Shown one piece after another: positions 1 to 11,512 of a stretch of DNA of 64,000 nucleotides (positions are counted from its first letter, which is position 1; every line of letters begins with the position of its first letter). The stretch covers positions 124,001 through 188,000 of the forward strand of contig LUGG01000007.1 in the NCBI GenBank assembly GCA_001683735.1, written 5' to 3'. The stretch is from Grifola frondosa. Taxonomy: Eukaryota; Basidiomycota; Agaricomycetes; Polyporales; Grifolaceae. The position numbers and the translations under genes were made by a program. Under the pieces are notes generated by a model. That model did not search any database. It was not told the origin of the DNA and saw only the letters and a program-made list of their open reading frames with translations.

Positions 1-2128
1 ATCCCTATCAAATATACTTGAAGCTATATAAGGATAAGGTCATGCCTATCATCAAGGCCCGATACGACCAGTATCGGAAGAGCTTACCAGAAGGAGAGGT
101 CCCCAAAGAAGAATTCGGGTTTCGGAATGAACTGGCGGTTGAACTTTTGAAGTCAGAGACGGAGGAGGTGCGCGCCGCAGTAGAAGCATACCGTCAGAAG
201 CAGGAAGATCTGAAGACTGAGGAACCGGAAGGCGCGGATGGGCAGTTAGATGATCTAGCGAGAAAGGCAGCAGAGTTAGAGACGTAAGAACTTCATCCGC
301 TCCAGCTATTAGTACGAACACTCACTTTCAGCGCAGCGCCATAGAACGCCTGCCGAGAACTGTGCAAACCGCGCTGGAAGCGATAGAACAGCAGACCGGC
401 TGGAAGGGTTCCGTCTTCCTGGGTGGCATCCATCCAACTCACGGATGTCTGATGACATTGATGTCAGTAAAACCATGAACTTCATTGTTGTAATGAAACT
501 TACGCGATACGCTCTAGGATTCACAGCGGCAAGACCATCGAGTGCGGTGAACTGTGGCCGGAAGCAGCGGAAGATTGGGACGCGACGAAGGACTCCTTTG
601 ATAACCACATAAGAAAATGTTTTCGTATGTGACAATATACTCACCTGGCGTGATTTTCATCTCTGATAACCCTTGCAGCTGAGGATGCATGCACGAAATA
701 TGATACTGGCACGAAGTCGCGTGCCACATCTAAGGCTCCTAATATCGGAACTCCTACTGCCATCACTACCGCATCTAATCCATCGAAAAGAAGCAGACGC
801 ACGGCCGCAGCAGCATCCTCTCTTAAGCGTACTGTCGCTAGCTTGTCTCCGCCACCCGAACAAAGTGCTTCGCGTGAGACTGAAGATATAGAGAGTGAAC
901 ACGAGGAAGGTGGATTTAATGGTCGAGAGTTCGAGCTCATGAGGCAGAAGACTGTACGCAGAAATAAGGCTCTGCTGGAAGGGTTAGTTCGTGAATCGAA
1001 TAAAGGATCCGTACCTGATACCGAGCCTGCACCCGACACCACGACGTTCAGTGGTGTATCCTCGCCCAGTAATCCCACGTCTCCAACGCCGGATCTGATG
1101 CCTGCACCGACGCCGGCTACTGCACCTGCGCTGACGTCCGATGGCACACTTACACCCGATACTGTGCCGGTACCCACCCCACCGCCGTCAGCTCTCGACC
1201 CCGCACCCGCGCCCACCACTCCGCAGTCCACCCCACCGTCAACTCTCGACCCCGCACCCGCGCCCACCACTCCGCAGTCCACCCCACCATCAAATCTCGA
1301 CCCGCACCCGCGTCCACCACTCCGCAGTCATCGCCAACCGATCACCCGACCATCGCACCCATCAGGACGTCGAATGGAACTGCGCTGGAGACGGAGTCAT
1401 CGGTGTCCGATCCTACACCTACATCTGACCTTGCGCCTAAATCAGCATCGGATTCTCCTACAAATGACTCACCTGCGTGGATTAAGGCGGCAAGTGTTTA
1501 TCTTCAGGGTGTCAGTGACAACACAACTTGGGCGAAACTCGTGGAGAATTGGATGGAGTTCGAAAAGAACCTTGGATTTTGCGATGGACAGGTGTGTTGC
1601 TCTCGGTTTACAACCGATGTCTTGATCTTGCTCACGGAGTGTATAGGGGAAGCAGAATCGACTGCCGACTAGTAGAGACCGTCCAGAAGAAGTGAAATGG
1701 TGGATAAACCGTGGACGGAAGTACGTACCTACAGGACTTCCGACGATAAAGACCGTGGGGCAATACGCAGCAACTTGGAAGAAATGGTGGATGGCTCTGC
1801 AGCCTCCCATGCACGTTGGCGACACACTCCAGTTTTGGCCTCCAAGACGCAATGAGCCGAACAACGCATCCGAGTGGGACGGTCTGATGCGGGGGGTCCC
1901 AACGGATTCTTCGTGATCGTGGTCAGCCTCGCATGGTGGATTGATGCAGCGAAGAACGACACGACTCAGACACAATTAGTGGCGGAAGTAATCTTGGACG
2001 TTGAATGGGTCTTGAACAGGTTATGTGAGGTTTCGCGAAGTACGTTCAGAGGGACTAAGCGTTCTACTCCCAGTGACGACCAATCACTTTCGGAGAAATC
2101 TTCACCTTCTAAGAAACAGAAACTTTGA
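1..2128 (+). pseudogene. Hypothetical basidiomycete protein, 5'-partial, frame-disrupted
   Basis: Function is not recognised. The reading continues from the left edge as a charged helical segment (codons open from position 18), through spliced exons near 330-460 and 530-625, into a Ser/Pro/Thr-rich stretch (840-1,400) with a 51-bp repeat. It ends in a Trp-rich region (motifs WIKAASVYLQ, KWWINRGRKYV, LAWWIDAAKND) and a basic Lys/Ser tail with stop TGA at 2,126-2,128. Intron-like junctions include GTCAGT near 457 to CTCTAG near 518, GTATGT near 626 to TTGCAG near 679, and GTGTGT near 1,591 to TATAG near 1,648. Two single-base frame breaks are visible: a lost C in the third repeat unit (~1,300) and an extra G in a G run (~1,895). 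The Trp-rich C-terminus recalls a repeat-associated hypothetical family common in Agaricomycetes; that is from memory. The true start may lie outside the window. Confidence 0.5.
1192..1330 (+). repeat. 51-bp in-frame proline-rich tandem repeat
   Basis: Units begin at 1,192, 1,243 and 1,294 and encode a 17-residue Pro/Ala/Thr-rich peptide. The third unit is partial and has one fewer C near 1,300, which throws the downstream coding frame off. Confidence 0.85.
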
Positions 2129-2321
2129 ATTTCGTCTCATTTAAGAACTAGCATAGTTACATTGTCACTTAGACTAGCACCGTAGGTCCTGATAACAAGG
2201 CTAATAGTGAGTTTAAACTGGAACTATGAGACATTCCATATAAGGTATGTTCTGAACATTGCGATAAATACAAGTAGGTAATACCCATATAAACAAACCG
2301 TTGAAAAAAATGACAAAGTAG

Positions 2322-5230
2322 TTTGTACTATGAAATAATACAACCCGACCTGCTTGTACTGCGAAGTCGAAGTGTATTAGAGAAAATACTACAACTGACC
2401 TGGTTGTACTATCAAATAATACAATGAGGTGGGATTGTATTATAGAAATATTACAATCACGCACTGGTTGTTTTATCGAAAATTACAATGAGGTGAGATT
2501 GTACTATCAAATAATACAATGAGGTCAGATTGTATTATGAACATATTACAATGAGACCTGGTTGTACTACCAAGTAATACAATGAGGTGAGATTGTATTA
2601 TTGAAATATTACAATGAGGCCTGGTTGTTTTATTGAAAATTACAATGAGGTGAGATTGTATTATTGAAATATTACAATGAGACCTGGTTGTACTACCAAG
2701 TAATACAATGAGGTCAGATTGTATTATACAAATATTACAATCAGGTGAGATTGTACTATCAAATAATACAATGAGGTGAGATTGTATTATTGAAATATTA
2801 CAATGAGACCTGGTTGTACTACCAAGTAATACAATGAGGTCAGATTGTATTATAGAAATATTACAATGAGACCTGGTTGTACTATCAAATAATACAATGA
2901 GGTCAGATTGTATTATGAAAATATTACAACCAGGTGAGATTGTATTATACAAATATTACAACCAGGTGAGATTGTACTATCAAATAATACAATGAGGTGG
3001 GATTGTATTATAAAAATATTACAATCAGGCCTGGTTGTACTATCAAATAATACAATGAGGTGAGATTGTATTATTGAGATATTACAATCAGGCCTGGTTG
3101 TTTTATCGAAAATTACAATGAGGTGAGATTGTACTATCAAATAATACAATGAGGTGGGATTGTATTATGAAAATATTACAATGAGACCTGGTTGTACTAT
3201 CAAATAATACAATGAGGTCAGATTGTATTATACAAATATTACAACCAGGTGAGATTGTACTATCAAATAATACAATGAGGTCAGATTGTATTATAAAAAT
3301 ATTACAATCAGGCCTGGTTGTTTTATCGAAAATTACAACCAGGTGAGATTGTACTATCAAATAATACAATGAGGTCAGATTGTATTATGAAAATATTACA
3401 ATGAGACCTGGTTGTACTATCAAATAATACAATGAGGTCAGATTGTATTATACAAATATTACAACCAGGTGAGATTGTACTATCAAATAATACAATGAGG
3501 TGGGATTGTATTATGAAAATATTACAATGAGACCTGGTTGTACTATCAAATAATACAATGAGGTCAGATTGTATTCTAAAAATATTACAATCAGGCCTGG
3601 TTGTTTTATCGAAAATTACAACCAGGTGAGATTGTACTATCAAATAATACAATGAGGTGGGATTGTATTATTGAAATATTACAATGAGACCTGGTTGTAC
3701 TATCAAATAATACAATGAGGTCAGATTGTATTATACAAATAATACAATGAGGTCAGATTGTATTATACAAATATTACAACCAGGTGAGATTGTACTATCA
3801 AATAATACAATGAGGTGAGATTGTATTATTGAAATATTACAATGAGACCTGGTTGTACTACCAAGTAATACAATGAGGTGAGATTGTATTATAAAAATAT
3901 TACAATCAGGCCTGGTTGTTTTATCGAAAATTACAATGAGGTGAGATTGTACTATCAAATAACACAATGAGGTCAGATTGTATTATGAAAATATTACAAT
4001 GAGACCTGGTTGTACTATCAAATAATACAATGAGGTCAGATTGTATTATGCAAATATTACAACCAGGTGAGATTGTACTATCAAATAATACAATGAGGTG
4101 GGATTGTATTATTGAAATATTACAATGAGACCTGGTTGTACTATCAAATAATACAATGAGGTCAGATTGTATTATACAAATAATACAATGAGGTCAGATT
4201 GTATTATCAAATATTACAACCAGGTGAGATTGTACTATCAAATAATACAATGAGGTGAGATTGTATTATTGAAATATTACAATGAGACCTGGTTGTACTA
4301 CCAAGTAATACAATGAGGTGAGATTGTATTATGAAAATATTACAATGAGACCTGGTTGTACTATCAAATAATACAATGAGGTCAGATTGTATTATGCAAA
4401 TATTACAACCAGGTGAGATTGTACTATCAAATAATACAATGAGGTGGGATTGTATTATGAAAATATTACAATGAGACCTGGTTGTACTATCAAATAATAC
4501 AATGAGGTCAGATTGTATTCTAAAAATATTACAATCAGGCCTGGTTGTTTTATCGAAAATTACAACCAGGTGAGATTGTACTATCAAATAATACAATGAG
4601 GTCAGATTGTATTATAAAAATATTACAATCAGGCCTGGTTGTTTTATCGAAAATTACAACCAGGTGAGATTGTACTATCAAATAATACAATGAGGTCAGA
4701 TTGTATTATAAAAATATTACAATCAGGCCTGGTTGTTTTATCGAAAATTACAACCAGGTGAGATTGTACTATCAAATAATACAATGAGGTGAGATTGTAT
4801 TATAAAATATTACAATCAGGCCTGGTTGTTTTATCGAAAATTACAATGAGGTGAGATTGTACTATCAAATAATACAATTAGGTCAGATTGTATTATTGAG
4901 ATATTACAATCAGGCCTGGTTGTTTTATCAAAAATTACAATCAGACCTGGTTGTACTACCTAGTATTACAATCAGGCCTCATTGTTTTATTGAATATTAC
5001 AATTTGACCTGATTGTATTACTCAGTATTACAATCAGGTCAGATTGTACTATAGAAATATTACAAGCAGCCCTAATTGTAAAAAAGTGCGGCCTGGCTGT
5101 ATTACAATGCTCCTGTTGTAATACAATACATATTACAATCTGCCCAGTATTGTACTACGGCATTTTTGACAACCTGACCAGCTAACTCACAACGGTTGTA
5201 GCAGGTTGATGCTATATTGTATTACAATAC
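2322..5230. repeat. AT-rich minisatellite of 31/32-bp inverted-repeat units
   Basis: Roughly 80-90 units alternate between 31 and 32 bp, giving a 63-bp dimer. Each unit has a 21-22-bp imperfect palindrome (TTGTAxTAT then a short loop then ATAxTACAA) and a 10-bp spacer. The spacers come from a few types: TGAGGTCAGA, TGAGACCTGG, TCAGGCCTGG, CCAGGTGAGA, TGAGGTGGGA. Some spacers are themselves partly palindromic (AGGCCT). The core runs about 2,400-5,060; the edges (2,322-2,400 and 5,060-5,230) are degenerate. Because 63 is a multiple of 3, one minus-strand frame stays open over long stretches, but start codons only arise from repeat variants. No protein gene is called. Confidence 0.95.
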
Positions 5231-5754
5231 AGGTAGCCAGTAGTGCTTATACGGGCCTATTCCGATCGGCGTTCATCTTGCGAACGGTCACTCATTTCCT
5301 TTCCTCGACCCACGGTGCAATCGAGTTCTCCGATCACAACATCATCTCCGTCAATGTATTGCCCGTTGGTGCGATCGCCTTGGCCGCAGCTGCAGTAAGT
5401 TCACATGTTTTGGTTCATATTGATTTCATCGACTTTGTTTTTTAGGTTGAGCGCGCTGTGTGGTTGTGGGCCGAGGAGCGCGTCACTGTAAGCAGTAGCG
5501 GTCAAGTTGATTATCCAAGGAGGCCCCTTCAACCCGAAAGCCCCCAAAAAAGCAAGTACTACCACCACTTTAGCGACCTTCGGTGGGGCAGCGTGACCCG
5601 TGCGTACATTGTCTCGGCCAAGAACCTTGCGGCCTCGAAGATCTTGAAGATTATGGACCTGGCGCGTCCAACTTCCACCGTAATGTCGGATGATGACGAT
5701 GACAAGGGCCGTGCGGCGCTCGTGGACATTAGCTCGGAGTCCGAGCAAGAGTAG
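5230..5754 (+). pseudogene. 3' fragment of a basidiomycete hypothetical family (same family as 8,990-11,230)
   Basis: Exon 1 (to ~5,397) reads through a conserved segment containing RSAFILRTVTHFL and LPVGAIALAAAA. An intron with donor GTAAGT at ~5,396 and acceptor TTTTTAG at ~5,445 follows. Exon 2 reads ERAVWLWAEERVT, then LRWGSVTRAYIVSAKNL, and ends with an acidic Asp/Ser tail at a TAG stop (5,752-5,754). This matches the C-terminal half of a lineage-expanded Agaricomycete hypothetical family (ILR..F..HL..., ALALAAAAVERAL...). The related gene at 8,990-11,230 carries the parallel motif MILRAFFIHLTAIENAVNVPG. The N-terminal half is missing, and the break coincides with the end of the minisatellite. 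A splice acceptor in the 3' flank (~5,804) suggests an intron in the former 3' UTR. Confidence 0.6.
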
Positions 5755-6640
5755 TGGTGTGTAATTTCATTTCTCTTCACATTGTTCTGACTGTCTTCTT
5801 ACCAGGGATATCTCATGGCAAATAGATGAGCTGTTGAATATCCGGCGGGCACGGCATCAACACCGTCTTTTCCATTTCTCCCAAGGACATATTTCTCTCT
5901 ATCCTTCTCTCTGTCGTACGCATCCACCCCACTCGCGAGAAAACCCTGATATCTTTTCCTGACTTTTGCTCTCTATCTTCTCGTGAACTCCGGCTTCTGT
6001 GTGTATATGTTTTCCGAGTGTTCCGTACAGGTGATTTCATTATGCTCCACATTCTCAATCTTCTTTTCTGTCTTAGTAGTCTCAAATTGGTCTCGCGCTT
6101 CTCTGATGTCTGTACGCTCATTGGCTTTCTGAGTGTTCTGGATTGTATTTTCATTATTCCCGCATTGCGCCCGTCTCCATCTTCTTCTCGTCTTGGCGGT
6201 TGAAGTCAGTCTCCCGCTTCTGTACGATCTCAGCCACTTCTGTACGATCTCAGCCGCTTCTATACGATCTCGGCTGCTTCTGTATGATCTCAGGCATATT
6301 TTGTAGTATCTATGTTCTTCGCAATCATTTTAATATGGGCACTCTTCTCACTCTGAATGGTCTGCGGGTGCTTTAAAATCTGAAAGAACTAAGATCTCTT
6401 TGCTGTCTGAGCTATCTGAATGGCTTTAAATGATTATATCAAGTTGTTGGTCTGAAGCCTCAAATTTGACACATGCAGGACCCAAGACCAATTTAAAGGT
6501 ATCAGAAAATATAGACGACAGGGCTTATGAACGCTCTGAAGCGTCTTACGGTTCGGATGCTCAGACGAAATAGACAAGTTCAGACCAGATAAGACTGTTT
6601 CGGATTTTGCTGATGTCTGCCGCCAATTTTGGGGATGAGG
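5755..6640. other. Intergenic DNA, no gene seen
   Basis: Pyrimidine-rich 3' flank of the preceding gene fragment, followed by AT-rich DNA. Apart from the 20-bp tandem repeat listed separately, no coding pattern or RNA gene is visible. Confidence 0.6.
6217..6296. repeat. Four copies of a 20-bp tandem repeat
   Basis: The unit is close to CTTCTGTACGATCTCAGCCA, with substitutions in copies 3 and 4. Confidence 0.85.
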
Positions 6641-7919
6641 GTATATACGGATAGACTGCAGAGCCATGCAGTCAAAGTTGTGAAAATATGGAGACGCTGC
6701 GCCAACGAGGTATGAGAACGGTGTGCATGGCAGGTAGGATATTGTGTGGAGACGGCAGTACGCAGTGCCTAGATTCATTCACCCCGGCTGTAAGGTTTCT
6801 CTGTGAATGACGATTAGATCAGTGCCCTATTTAAAGCTGCAATTAAAACCGCACTTCGTCGATAGAGCTTGCTCCGACAGACATCTACGGAGAGAACTCC
6901 TCGTGCATGAAAGTGAGGTAAATACTGCCGAATATCGCGCACCACGCGATCACACAGCGGCTCCAGATTACGTTCCGTCTCGCTTTCCTCAGACTCTGGG
7001 AGGTTGAAAAGAGGACGAATTTGACACGTTCCAGATCTCCAAAGTTCTCTCGGCACAGGGCTGCATCAATGGCCGCCATAGCATCCCATCTCTCAGGTTC
7101 CTCCTCATAGAATCGATATTCTTCACGCTGGATTTCAAGGCGACGTAGGCGTGATACTACCCGTGACATGATACGAGCAACTGTCATCCAGTCAACCGTT
7201 TCGAGGCCACGGGAAGCACGCAGGCGAAATATTGAAGGTTGGTATTATGCGCCAAAGTTGAATCTTCCGCTGATGAAGTACCTCAGCAAAGTCTCTATCA
7301 TAGATCTTGGGGGTGCTCACCAAGGAATTTGAAGCAGATGTGTCCAGATGTATCAGAGATCCCCCAAGAGAGGATATCAGTTGCCGGACACCGTTAGAGT
7401 CCGCATCAAGCTCATGCAGTGAATCAATGTGAAGATGGGGTGATGGACGTGGAAGACCTGGTTCTACATAGCCAGGCACACAAAGCGCTGAGATACATTA
7501 GTTGGGCGGATAAATGGAGAACCTTGAGTTGTGGCCCAGGGACCCGAGATCCCTCTGGCATGATGGCTTTGTTGCGGTATATAGCGCCGATGTGGAGTTC
7601 ATCCAAGCAAGGGAATGCAGAGATGAGCATCGTAAGATCGCGTAACCTATTAAATGCACATTGACGCAGGATGAGGCTGTGAACAGAAGCGAATCCATGA
7701 AGCACAGCGTAGAATGAGGGATGAGGCAAAAACCATCGGGCAACTCGAATGTGATTTTAAGCTGCATCAAATAACCAGCGACATGATGGGGTATGGCTGT
7801 AAGAATGGCCGTCGCCTCGCTTTGGTGCACTTCCAAATGGTATACGAAAGGCAGATACTCTTTTCGATGAGGATCATGGAGACTTGGCGTACGAACGATT
7901 CGAATTGAGAGTGTGACAA
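6640..7919 (-). pseudogene. 5'-truncated F-box protein pseudogene (duplicate of 54,920-56,210)
   Basis: The minus strand matches the F-box gene at 55,142-56,458 and its 3' flank nearly colinearly. Shared landmarks are HDPHRKEYL near 7,860, RLRDLTMLISAFP near 7,630, the stretch around LGGSLIHLDTS near 7,340, the intron after it, and the second-exon motifs CRENFGDLE and HARGVLS. The match extends past the stop into non-coding sequence to about 6,640. It stops abruptly near 7,919, so the F-box itself is missing. The frame is broken several times upstream of 7,500. This is a decayed, truncated segmental copy. Confidence 0.8.
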
Positions 7920-8990
7920 GCATCAGCAAAAGTCAAATTGTCCTTTTTGGCCCTTTTTTTACTTGTACAAGAAGAATAAGTAATCTAAAGGGGCTTGATA
8001 CTTATTTTACTTGGAATGGCGACTTTTGATGGTACTAGAAATCAAAGAGAATCAAGACATATCAGCACAATAAGTATACGAAAGCAATACCAGTGTTATA
8101 AGCCTGTGGGACCTCATAAGTATAACCGGCGCATTAAGGACGGTATGAACATTGAGCGCAACAATTGAATCCACGACCCTAAACCCTGTAAGAATGATCA
8201 GCACAAAATAGAGCCTCAAGACTTACAGACAGATAAGCATAACAACTCAATCAAGAGATTCAATGTCAACAATCGTGACAATCAAATTCAGAATATCAAG
8301 CTACATGTGTACAGAAGCAGATTCAGACAATTCAGAACTACAAGACGCGCTCAGAGTATCAAAGAATCCGGACAATCCAAACGACGGCCAAGTAGGTTGA
8401 GAAGAGTAAGAAAAAAGCGCAAACAAGAGCACAAACAGAATAAGCGCAAAAAGTGCAGCACTTTTGGGACTGTACGGAAAATAGTCTGTAGTACTAGGAA
8501 CGAGATCGAGCACCGGAGAGGGACTGCGCAACGTGCGTGAGGAGACCACGACACAGCGCCGGCAACAACCAGGCTGGGGAACGGCATAGGCATATGTGTA
8601 CGGAAGGCAGCGGATGGATAGAACATTGGATATATGGCAGCTCGCATGCATGCCGCGGAATGTTCAGCATCCGTGCGCACATAGATAATAGTGGAGGAGG
8701 ACACAGTAGGACAACAAAAGCGCGAGTGGGTGGTATGGCGGCATGGAACGTTCAGCGCTCACGCGCACATAGAAAATGGAGCAGAGAGTATGAAGACGGC
8801 ATAGGCGATGAAAGCGCGACATGGTGGCATAGTACAAGGTGATGAGAGCACGAGATGGCGGCATATAGAGCGACGGAACTACGAGATGATGGGCATAGTG
8901 GTTTGTGTATGCGCCGCGGAATATTCAGCTTGCCTGTAATGTTGCGATGAGAACTAGAATGGTTTGAAGGCAGAAAATACGTACTGATGG
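7920..8990. other. Intergenic, purine-rich, with degenerate short repeats
   Basis: No convincing gene. Between ~8,640 and 8,935 a motif resembling GCGGAATGTTCAGC followed by GCGCACATAGA recurs three times with drift. A similar AACATTCAGCC motif occurs near 47,668, so this is probably old repeat sequence. Confidence 0.5.
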
Positions 8991-11230
8991 TTAATCAGAG
9001 TCCAGATCAACCATCATGGCACGGTTGAAGTCTTGCTCCTCATCAGAGATGTCGATGACTTCACGAACTGGGTCGCTTTGTGAATAATAGCTGCAATCTT
9101 GGCATCGGAAAGCCTCTGCACGGATATCAGCCACTCCTGCGTCACCGAGCCCCAATTGTCTTCGCTGAAGTAGTTCAAGATGTTGCTGGTGCAGCCGGTG
9201 CGGTCATTGTATACCTCCGTGTATTTGGGTTTTTCCCCACAAATGTTATGCGCTTGATCTTGAATAGCGTCAATGCTCGTTCAGCCTGTCAATACATCAG
9301 TGAAAATGCTTAATGCTTATATGAAGGAAGATGCTTACCGCTGTGACAGCAAGACTCAGGGCACCAACGGACGCTTCGCATACTCATCCACATATAACCC
9401 AGGAACGTTCACTGCATTCTCAATTGCAGTAAGGTGTATGAAGAAAGCTCTCAAGATCATCGGTGCGCGGAATAATCCTTGGCGATTCTAAGCGAGCTCC
9501 AACGTCAGACTGATTAAGTGCAATCTAAATACACTTACCATGCCATCTGCGTTCTCATAGGTGAATTTAGCCTCCTTCAGCAGCAGCTCTGCAGCGTGAG
9601 CCTGTCCATCGAGAGTGTTAGCGGATTCCAGCACCTTCGCAAAGTGCTTATGATAACCGGTAATGGCGGTGTTTCCCATCAAAAACCTATATTCGCTGAG
9701 CTTCTGTGTTACCTAGGGTCGGATTATTAGGTGGGTGAGATCGTTCACTATTTGCAGACTCACCAATGGACACAAGAGAGATATCGGCTCAGGGGGCGGA
9801 AGCGCTGGTCCGTAGATGAACACCCAGATCATACGAAGTACCTTCAATCCCAATACGCGCTCCATCCCCGCCAACTCGACGAAGGACCACGGAAAGCAGC
9901 GGGTCCCAACGAACATGACGATTGTCGGGATTGCCTTCTTGTTCCACAACGGGATTGCTTCTTCAGGAAGGGCGTAGTCGTCCTTTTTACCATTTGACGG
10001 CTTCTTTGACGTTGACGCTTTCTTCTTGAATGCAACCAGTTCAACTCCATCTGATTCGCTCAACTGCCAATCAGCCGGTTCGGATGGACCTGGATTCATG
10101 ACCGCCGACCGTGCCGCCTTCTTTCTGACCAACATCGGCTTGTCTTCAGTCTTTACAATCCCGCGTTGTACCCAGTGGTCAGTATCTGCCAATCTGGGTG
10201 AGTCAATTACTCACATTGCTTGTGACTCTTCTTCCGGTGACAGGCTTGAGAGGACTGGATTGAGCGGCCATCTTCTCGATACTTTCATCTGATTCGCTAA
10301 CAAACCCTCCCTCTTGCACTATTAGTGGCGTCTTTGGCGTCTTCTTCGGCTGCTTTGATATCTTGTCGAACAGGGTGCGGGGTTGCAGGTGGCTTTACAA
10401 CCATTTTGGTCGTTGGCGGCGCCTTAGATGTCCATCCGGGCTGGGAAGGCGCTAGCGGAGGCGCCCAACCCGTCTTAACACCGGACTTCCCTTTGTACTC
10501 AGGCTGGCCCGGCTTCTGTGACCTAACGAACGAATCAGGATGGAGGTAAGCAGGATTACTCAATTAATAACTTAGAACTTACTTTGGTTGCTTCGCGGTC
10601 GATACCGTTGATGCTTTCGTCACTGCACTCTTCGGGTCAGTGACAGAAGCAGTAGCAGGCATCTTCCGAGCAGCAGATATAGCATCTCTCCCACCGTCCG
10701 CTGGCTTCTTAGCCTTCTTCTTCGGCGGCTTGGGAAGTTCGGGCTCTGGTGAGTCCAAGTCCTCCAGGGAGGAAAGCGTGCTGTCTGAGGCCCAATCTGT
10801 GTCTAGCCTTGAAGTGTAATTGCCATCAACCATGTCGACGTCACTAAATAATTCTGGATCCTCTACATGGACAATGGGATCCGGTGCGCGTTCCTTCTCG
10901 CTCATCTTACCCTTCCCCTTGTCCTTCGGCTGATTCAAGATTTCTTCCGGGTCACTTACTGCATTGATGTCCGACATGGCATATGTTCGCTTAAGGCGCC
11001 CTCCGGTTGACTGCATGACACGGTCAGATTCAGTTTGGACATCTGTCGACACGATGTCGTCTTCCAGAGACGCTATGTGTTCCTGCTTTTTTTTTCAACG
11101 CTCGCCTTTTTCTTCGTCTCAGCTTCTTCTTCAAACGATCCTCCTCCATCTCCTTTTGGGTACGACGATGATGGGGCTTGTCTGGCTCACCAGGACGCTT
11201 GTTGACATTGCTGGCACGAGTTTTCGCCAT
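8990..11230 (-). pseudogene. Basidiomycete hypothetical protein (disordered basic N-terminus, conserved C-terminus), frame-disrupted
   Basis: The start is ATG at 11,230 (MAKTRASNV). It is followed by a strongly basic KK/RR segment, then an acidic-Ser region and a Pro/Lys linker (about 11,050-10,300). A conserved part follows with KKAIPTIVMFVGTRCFPW near 9,900, a helix containing HKHFAKVLESANTLDGQ near 9,630, and MILRAFFIHLTAIENAVN near 9,440. Introns of ~50-60 nt are visible, for example donor GTAAGT at ~10,581. Single-base breaks occur in an A9 run (~11,090) and at ~10,325, and one apparent intron (~10,165-10,200) is too short to splice. The C-terminal motifs are those of a family expanded in Agaricomycetes, with no known function. 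The start lies 282 bp from a Plavaka transposase start on the other strand. Sequencing indels could explain the breaks. Confidence 0.55.
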
Positions 11231-11512
11231 GACGAAAATAGGGAGAGTGATGGAGACCAACAGAAAAGCTGACCAATCTTTTTGCAGAAGTTCCCGATGT
11301 ATCCACAAGAGACGGCGTCTACCGCGTAGATGGTACTTAGCAGTACTTGTTTATAGTTCTTGGAGCGAACGACGGACTTCACGTGCAATTACAGCCCAGA
11401 TTGGATCATACTACGAAGTAAGATGTCAAATATATCTCTTCTTGCATTGTTTCTCAAAGACAATCATTTACTAGCCACAATCGAATCACTCTTGCCGTCA
11501 ACACTGCGGCGA
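11231..11512. promoter_or_regulatory. Shared intergenic region between divergent starts
   Basis: A 282-bp interval separates the minus-strand ATG at 11,230 from the plus-strand ATG at 11,513. It should hold both promoters. I see no strong TATA box or obvious terminal inverted repeat, so the call rests on geometry. Confidence 0.4.

Noticed and set aside
641..1282. 213-aa minus-strand Gly/Val-rich ORF
   Set aside because: It is the complement of the Pro/Thr-rich coding repeat, and its composition follows from that.
2322..5230. CRISPR-like array
   Set aside because: Spacers are reused 10-bp motifs, not unique sequences, there are no cas genes, and the genome is fungal. It is a minisatellite.
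8301..8865. Several overlapping ORFs of 60-117 aa
   Set aside because: They overlap on both strands, lack motifs and splice context, and lie in degenerate repeat sequence.
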